A stretch of DNA of 64,000 bases, taken from Rhizobium tropici CIAT 899 (lineage in GTDB: Bacteria; Pseudomonadota; Alphaproteobacteria; Rhizobiales; Rhizobiaceae). Where the stretch lies: positions 1,930,374 to 1,994,373 of the forward strand of contig NC_020062.1 in the NCBI RefSeq assembly GCF_000330885.1. The letters run 5' to 3'. How positions within the stretch are numbered: position 1 is the stretch's first letter; each line of letters begins with the position of its first letter. The position numbers and the translations under genes are program-made. Positions 59,753 through 64,000 of this stretch are shown here, piece after piece. The notes below the pieces were generated by a model. It searched no databases. It was not told the DNA's origin and worked only from the letters and a program-made list of their open reading frames with translations.

Positions 59753-60352
59753 TCAATCGGATTTCTTCTGCGCGGCCGAGATCGCGCGCGCTGCCTCTTC
59801 CGAGGAGTTGGCAAGCGTGCGCATCTCTGCCGCCAGGACCGCAAAACCTGATCCGGCCGTGCCCGCTCTTGCAGCCTCGATGCCGGCATTGACGGCCAGC
59901 AGCTTCAGGTAGCGCAGCGACTGCAGGATCTCGTTGGTCTTCGATGCCGTGATCCGCATATCCGCGGTCTGCTCATCAAGGCGCTGGTAGAGCGATTCGA
60001 TATTCAGGATGCTGCCTTCGAGATAAAGAAGCTCCCCGGCCTCATCCCATACGCCGCCGCCGGTCTCCGTTACCCAGAGGAAATGGCCGTCGCGATGACG
60101 GATGCGATACTCCATCGTCCAGTCGGTGCGGCTTTCCAGCGCCTTGCCGACAAGCTCGTCCATGAGCGGGATATCCTCTTCGCACATGATCGAAGTAAAG
60201 GTTCGCGTGCGGTTGCCGATGATCTCATCGGGGGGATAGCCGAAGATGCGCTCTATGCCGTCGGTCATCTCAAGCATCGTATAGTTTTCGTCTGCCCGGC
60301 AGCGATAAAGAAAACCCGCCATACGGCCGAGAACGCTTGTCTGGAAATCCAT
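59753..60352 (-). CDS. Miniature PAS-chemoreceptor signalling protein
   Basis: 199 residues, soluble. A PAS/PAC domain (about 1-120: ADENYTMLEMTDGIERIFGYPPDEIIGN, DWTMEYRIRHRDGHFLWV) is joined to the tip of a chemoreceptor signalling hairpin (LKLLAVNAGIEAARAG..GSGFAVLAAEMRTLANSSEEAARAI). The methylation helices and membrane parts of a normal chemoreceptor are missing, and the protein ends soon after the hairpin, so it is either a minimal cytosolic sensor or a truncated gene. It lies 117 bases downstream of tmm on the same strand, so it may be cotranscribed and report a methylated amine or redox state to a chemotaxis-type kinase. Confidence 0.8.
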   Translation of the reverse strand: MDFQTSVLGRMAGFLYRCRADENYTMLEMTDGIERIFGYPPDEIIGNRTRTFTSIMCEEDIPLMDELVGKALESRTDWTMEYRIRHRDGHFLWVTETGGGVWDEAGELLYLEGSILNIESLYQRLDEQTADMRITASKTNEILQSLRYLKLLAVNAGIEAARAGTAGSGFAVLAAEMRTLANSSEEAARAISAAQKKSD

Positions 60353-60469
60353 GAAGGCCGTGCCCCGAAGAGAAGGTTGCGGATGAACTCGTTTCGTCTC
60401 AACGCATAAAAATCCGGCAAGGGCTGCTCTTCGCCTCCCTTGCCGGTCAGGTGGGGAAATGATCCCTGA

Positions 60470-61807
60470 TCAATTGCGCAGATATTCCTCCATGGAATCG
60501 TCAAGCGCATCGACCCAGGGCGTATGGTGCGTCGGCGACATGGTGCCGGTCATCAGCGAGCGGTAGGCGTGGTCGCGGAAGCCCATGATGTTCTCAGCCT
60601 TGTGGTGCTCCCACTCCATGAAGGTCCTGTTCGTGCCTTCGATGTCGAAGCTCGGATAATCCGTCTCGGCGAGCAGCTCCTTCACATAGTCGCCCTGGTA
60701 CCAGATCATCTGTTCGGCATCCTCGAGCGTTTCCTCGCGGGCACGCCACTTGTCGAAGTTCGCCTGCAGTTCCGCTTCCGGCGGCAGCTTGATGCGGCCC
60801 ATGATGACATCGCGCGCCCACCAGGCCTGCACGTCGAACATGTTGAAGGTGTAGAACTGGTCCTGCATGCCGATATAGAAGAGCTGCGGATTCTTGTCGA
60901 AGATCACGCCCTTGTAGAGATGGTCGGCCCACAGGCGGTTTGCCGTCTTCAAACGCAGATCATCCGGCAGGAAGGGGAAATGATGCTGATAGCCGGTGCA
61001 GAGGATAAGCGCATCGACCTCCTTCGATGAGCCGTCGAGGAAGTAGGCCGTCTTGTTCTCAAGACGCGTCAACAGCGGCCGCTCCTCGAAATTCTCTGGC
61101 CATTTGAAGCCCATCGGCTTGGAGCGATAGCTCGTCGTCACCGACTTCGCCCCGTATTTCCAGCATTGCGAACCGATATCCTCGGCCGAATAGCTGCGGC
61201 CGACGAGGAGCACGTCCTTGCCCTTGAACTCCAGCGCGTCGCGGAAATCGTGCGCGTGCAGCACGCGACCATTAAAGGTCTTTACTCCCTCGAAATACGG
61301 CACGTTCGGCGTCGAGAAGTGGCCCGAGGCGACGACGACATAGTCGAACTCCTCGTCATACATCCGGTCCTGAGGGCGATCATGCGCGGTTACCGTGAAC
61401 TTCTTCGTCTCTTCATCGAAACGCACCATGCGCACCGGCGTGCTGAAGCGCACCCATTTGCGCACATCGGCCTTCTCGACGCGGCCCTTGATATAGTCCC
61501 AAAGTACGGCGCGCGGTGGATAGGAGGCGATCGGCTTGCCAAAATGCTCTTCAAAGGAATAATCGGCGAATTCCAGGCATTCCTTCGGGCCGTTCGACCA
61601 GAGATAACGATACATGCTGCCATGCACCGGTTCGCCATATTCATCGAGGCCTGTACGCCAGGTATAGTTCCAGAGGCCGCCCCAATCCGCCTGCTTTTCG
61701 AAGCAGACGACTTCCGGGATATCAGCACCCTTCTTTGCAGCCGATTGAAAGGCCCTTAGCTGGGCAAGGCCCGAAGGGCCGGCACCGATAACGGCAACTC
61801 GTGTCAT
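60470..61807 (-). CDS. tmm: Trimethylamine monooxygenase (flavin-containing monooxygenase)
   Basis: 445 residues. FAD motif [13 protein letters not shown] (8-20), FMO-type segment [22 protein letters not shown]-site [17 protein letters not shown] and the FMO sequence [13 protein letters not shown] are present. The N-terminal [34 protein letters not shown] pattern is specific to bacterial Tmm, which oxidises trimethylamine to TMAO. An RBS-like AGGGGA precedes ATG 61807. Adjacent genes for dimethylamine demethylation and a convergent tdm make the substrate assignment strong. Confidence 0.92.
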   Translation of the reverse strand: MTRVAVIGAGPSGLAQLRAFQSAAKKGADIPEVVCFEKQADWGGLWNYTWRTGLDEYGEPVHGSMYRYLWSNGPKECLEFADYSFEEHFGKPIASYPPRAVLWDYIKGRVEKADVRKWVRFSTPVRMVRFDEETKKFTVTAHDRPQDRMYDEEFDYVVVASGHFSTPNVPYFEGVKTFNGRVLHAHDFRDALEFKGKDVLLVGRSYSAEDIGSQCWKYGAKSVTTSYRSKPMGFKWPENFEERPLLTRLENKTAYFLDGSSKEVDALILCTGYQHHFPFLPDDLRLKTANRLWADHLYKGVIFDKNPQLFYIGMQDQFYTFNMFDVQAWWARDVIMGRIKLPPEAELQANFDKWRAREETLEDAEQMIWYQGDYVKELLAETDYPSFDIEGTNRTFMEWEHHKAENIMGFRDHAYRSLMTGTMSPTHHTPWVDALDDSMEEYLRN

Positions 61808-61875
61808 GTGGCATTCCCCTTCTCGATTCTATCGAAATTCTTATGGCATGCAGAAGTTCGGCGTGGCGTCCGGCA

Positions 61876-62916
61876 TCAATCCGGGAAGATGCCGGGGCTG
61901 GTCGGCGCGCCGTCGTCATATCGCGAAAGCCAGTCGATCGTGGTCTGGCGGAAGCGCGTCAGGCCCTTGTAGTCGATGAGCTCGGGCGGCAGCGTCTTCA
62001 GCACGCGCGGAAAACGGCGCGCCCATTTCGGCACGGTGACGAGCTCATTCATGTTCATCAGATAGCAGCGGATGACGAAGAGAATGGCGTTGGAGCGCGG
62101 CAGGCGCCACAGGCTCTGCAGCTCGACGCGCAGATGCACCTTCTCGCCGACATTCTCGGGCGTCACCGTGGTGCGATCCGGACCCCATTTCGGATAGTTT
62201 TCAGGACTGGTATCGAGGCGCGGATTGATCGTCATCGTCCAATTGAACCGGCGCGTCGGCTTGCCCAGCTGCAGGTTCAAAAGGAATTTTAGCGCACGGT
62301 CGAAGACGCCGATCTGGTGGGCAAGCGGCACCGGCCCGTGCCACTCCATGAAATTCATGCCGATATCGAAATCGAGCGACCAATCGGCCTGGGTCGTCAC
62401 CATGCCGGCATCCATCCAGAGATTGCCGTCGCGCTGGTCGACGATGCAGAAATCGCCCTGCGCCTGGCGCGAGATGTATTCGAAGGGTTCGTGAGGCAGA
62501 GTGGACGCATCGCCGAAGGTGAAGGTGTCGTCTATGCCAAGGGGACGATTGATCCAGCGCCACTGGTCGCCGTTCTTGGTGAGCGTGAAATGCTCGGGAT
62601 AGCCGGCCGCCTGCTCCTCCATCAGCAGTTCCAGCGTATCCCATTGCGCCGTCATCATGTGCGGCAGCGCCTGATAGCGCAGCGGATCTTCCTTTAGCAC
62701 GAGAGCCCGGTCGTGCATCTCGGCGACATAGTGCTCATCGACGTCGATGAGGCTTTCGTAGACCGTGTTCTTCCGCCCCTTCACATGCGGCTCCATGTTG
62801 ACGGAATACATGTATTCGTCGCGATCGAAGGGGAACGGGAAACGCCTGATGTTTTCCGGACTGTTGCGGTAGCTGAAATCGTCCCTGAACGTTTCCTGCT
62901 TGAAGGCGATTGCCAT
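61876..62916 (-). CDS. Heme-dependent oxidative N-demethylase (DUF3445), dimethylamine monooxygenase component
   Basis: 346 residues. The sequence matches the HODM/DUF3445 family, whose PAS-like heme domain catalyses oxidative N-demethylation (segments PFPFDRDEYMYSVNMEPHVKG, EDPLRYQALPHMMTAQWDTLE, LVVGWHxx-like MNFMEWHGPVPLAHQ, LWRLPRSNAILFVIRCYLM). It is expected to convert dimethylamine to methylamine and formaldehyde together with the reductase 29 bases upstream. AGGAGA precedes ATG 62916. This fills the dimethylamine step left by Tmm and Tdm. The heme ligand residue was not identified. Confidence 0.87.
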   Translation of the reverse strand: MAIAFKQETFRDDFSYRNSPENIRRFPFPFDRDEYMYSVNMEPHVKGRKNTVYESLIDVDEHYVAEMHDRALVLKEDPLRYQALPHMMTAQWDTLELLMEEQAAGYPEHFTLTKNGDQWRWINRPLGIDDTFTFGDASTLPHEPFEYISRQAQGDFCIVDQRDGNLWMDAGMVTTQADWSLDFDIGMNFMEWHGPVPLAHQIGVFDRALKFLLNLQLGKPTRRFNWTMTINPRLDTSPENYPKWGPDRTTVTPENVGEKVHLRVELQSLWRLPRSNAILFVIRCYLMNMNELVTVPKWARRFPRVLKTLPPELIDYKGLTRFRQTTIDWLSRYDDGAPTSPGIFPD

Positions 62917-62945
62917 GTCCGTTCTCCTGGATATCGGTTGGGTGC

Positions 62946-63911
62946 CTAAAGGTCGAGATGCAGCGCGCTTCCTTCGAAACGGGAAACGCAGATCATCACC
63001 TTCCGGCCGGAGGCCTTTTCTTCGTCGGTCAGATAGACGTCATTATGCAGAAGCTTGCCGTCGCAGACGGCGACACCGGTCTCGCACTGTCCGCAGGCAC
63101 CGCCGCGACAGAGGAAGGGCGCATCGATGCCGGCAGCCTCGATCGCCTCCAGCATGCTCTCATGATGGCCGACGTGAACGGTCTTGCCCGACCGCGTCAG
63201 CGTGATGGAGAAAGGCTTTCCGGGCTGCGACGACAGGAAGCGTTCGGAATGCAGGTTCTGTTCCGGCCAGCCAGCCTCGATGCCCGTTTTCAATACACCA
63301 TCGATCATGCCGGCCGGGCCGCACACATAGAGATGCGTGCCGAGCGGCTGGCTTTCGAGCAGACGTGCCACAGGAATGAAATTGCGATCGGCATCGCAAT
63401 AGATCTTCACCCGCTGCGAGCCATATTGCTCGACAAGCTCCTGGCAATAAGCGCCGCGATCGAGCGAACGCACAGCATAATGCAGCTCGAAATTCGCGCC
63501 CTCACGCGAGAACTGCTGCATCATCGCAATGAAGGGCGTGATGCCGATGCCGCCGGCAATCAGCAGGTGCTTGCGGCCGCGCCAGTCCGGCTGGAAGAGA
63601 TTGACGGGATAGCTGACCTTGAGCTCGTCGCCCTCCCTCACCTTCTCATGCATGAAGGCGGAGCCGCCGCGCGAGTCCTCGACGCGCAGCACGCTGATCT
63701 CATAGGCCGAGCAATCATGCGGCGCCGACATCAGCGAATAGGCATTGCGGCGAACATGGCCTTCGTCGTTCATCGACACGATGACATGGGCGCCGCCGGA
63801 AAAATAAGGCATCGGCGCGCCGTCGAGACGCTCGAAGCGGAAACGCTTGATGCGGTCGGCAATGGGCGTCACCTTCGCGACACGAACAGGAATTTCCGTA
63901 CCACCGCTCAC
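62946..63911 (-). CDS. PDR/VanB-type ferredoxin reductase for the N-demethylase
   Basis: 321 residues, phthalate-dioxygenase-reductase architecture. A flavin-binding barrel (RRNAYSLMSAPHD, about 55-68) is followed by an NAD domain (LLIAGGIGITPFIAMM) and a C-terminal plant-type 2Fe-2S ferredoxin domain (CRGGACGQCETG with a later Cys). It passes electrons from NAD(P)H to the heme N-demethylase. The GTG start overlaps the TGA of the partial upstream gene (GTGA), so a third subunit is translated just before it. Confidence 0.88.
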   Translation of the reverse strand: MSGGTEIPVRVAKVTPIADRIKRFRFERLDGAPMPYFSGGAHVIVSMNDEGHVRRNAYSLMSAPHDCSAYEISVLRVEDSRGGSAFMHEKVREGDELKVSYPVNLFQPDWRGRKHLLIAGGIGITPFIAMMQQFSREGANFELHYAVRSLDRGAYCQELVEQYGSQRVKIYCDADRNFIPVARLLESQPLGTHLYVCGPAGMIDGVLKTGIEAGWPEQNLHSERFLSSQPGKPFSITLTRSGKTVHVGHHESMLEAIEAAGIDAPFLCRGGACGQCETGVAVCDGKLLHNDVYLTDEEKASGRKVMICVSRFEGSALHLDL

Positions 63912-64000
63912 AGGAACAACTCCTCTGGATCGGGCGCAGTGCCCGGCTCTTCCGCATCGATATTGACGCCCTGGAAGGCGCCGAGACGACGCGAGTAGTG
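63908..64000 (-). CDS. C-terminal end of an upstream operon gene, partial (possibly DmmA-like subunit)
   Basis: Only the last 30 residues lie in the window (RRLGAFQGVNIDAEEPGT, then DPEELFL). The TGA overlaps the GTG start of the reductase gene. In known dimethylamine monooxygenase clusters a DmmA-type subunit gene sits next to the reductase and DUF3445 genes, so this is the expected identity, but the fragment is too short to prove it. Confidence 0.4.
   Translation of the reverse strand, partial: HYSRRLGAFQGVNIDAEEPGTAPDPEELFL

Noticed and set aside
1..64000. CRISPR arrays, insertion sequences, tRNA or rRNA genes
   Set aside because: No regularly spaced repeats, transposase-like frames or RNA gene signatures were seen.

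Overview
The window looks like an accessory or catabolic stretch of a Rhizobiaceae genome (Rhizobium/Agrobacterium/Sinorhizobium type). It has high GC, many ABC uptake operons each paired with its own LacI, ROK, IclR or LysR regulator, paired DUF995 genes, and a gene order from 2350 to 10521 that matches the arabinose-containing polysaccharide locus with cuxR known from Sinorhizobium meliloti. No rRNA, tRNA, CRISPR array, insertion sequence or replication gene was recognised.

Layout. 1-1858: a three-gene phosphatase / kinase-like / STAS partner-switch module. 2350-10521: exopolysaccharide locus with UDP-xylose synthase, UDP-xylose 4-epimerase, a membrane family-2 glycosyltransferase, two DUF995 proteins around a GH26-like hydrolase, a small secreted protein, and a CuxR-like AraC regulator with an N-terminal RxxxR motif expected to bind c-di-GMP. 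10656-15661: LacI regulator and a ribose-type sugar ABC transporter. 15713-27809: glycoside island with a cytosolic GH38 alpha-mannosidase, a Gfo/Idh/MocA oxidoreductase, a CUT1 ABC transporter, two ROK regulators and a TIM-barrel isomerase. Two promoters in it share one overlapping operator-like sequence. 27823-31538: a small unknown gene, a PAS-GGDEF protein, a two-gene chromate transporter and its LysR regulator. 31619-34820: GH15 glucoamylase-like enzyme followed by a ROK-type glucokinase resembling polyphosphate glucokinases.

35000-44232: dipeptide-type ABC transporter interleaved with a cog3964 amidohydrolase, a RidA protein, an IclR regulator and a SelA/DgaE-like PLP enzyme. This looks like a complete pathway for an unidentified acylated compound. 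44396-47162: LacI regulator overlapping an adenine deaminase gene. 47293-50232: Orn/Lys/Arg decarboxylase and a GNAT acetyltransferase. 50272-52072: a small CxxC protein pair divergent from dinB, with a candidate LexA box between them. 52229-54672: XRE regulator divergent from an MFS exporter. 54771-64000: methylated-amine catabolism with an APC permease, TMAO demethylase (tdm), trimethylamine monooxygenase (tmm), a heme-dependent N-demethylase and its ferredoxin-type reductase, plus a miniature PAS-chemoreceptor protein. The operon runs off the right edge.

Start codons were chosen from ribosome binding sites, overlaps and signal peptides, and differ from the longest reading frame in many cases. 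All family names come from reading the translated sequences. No database search was possible.
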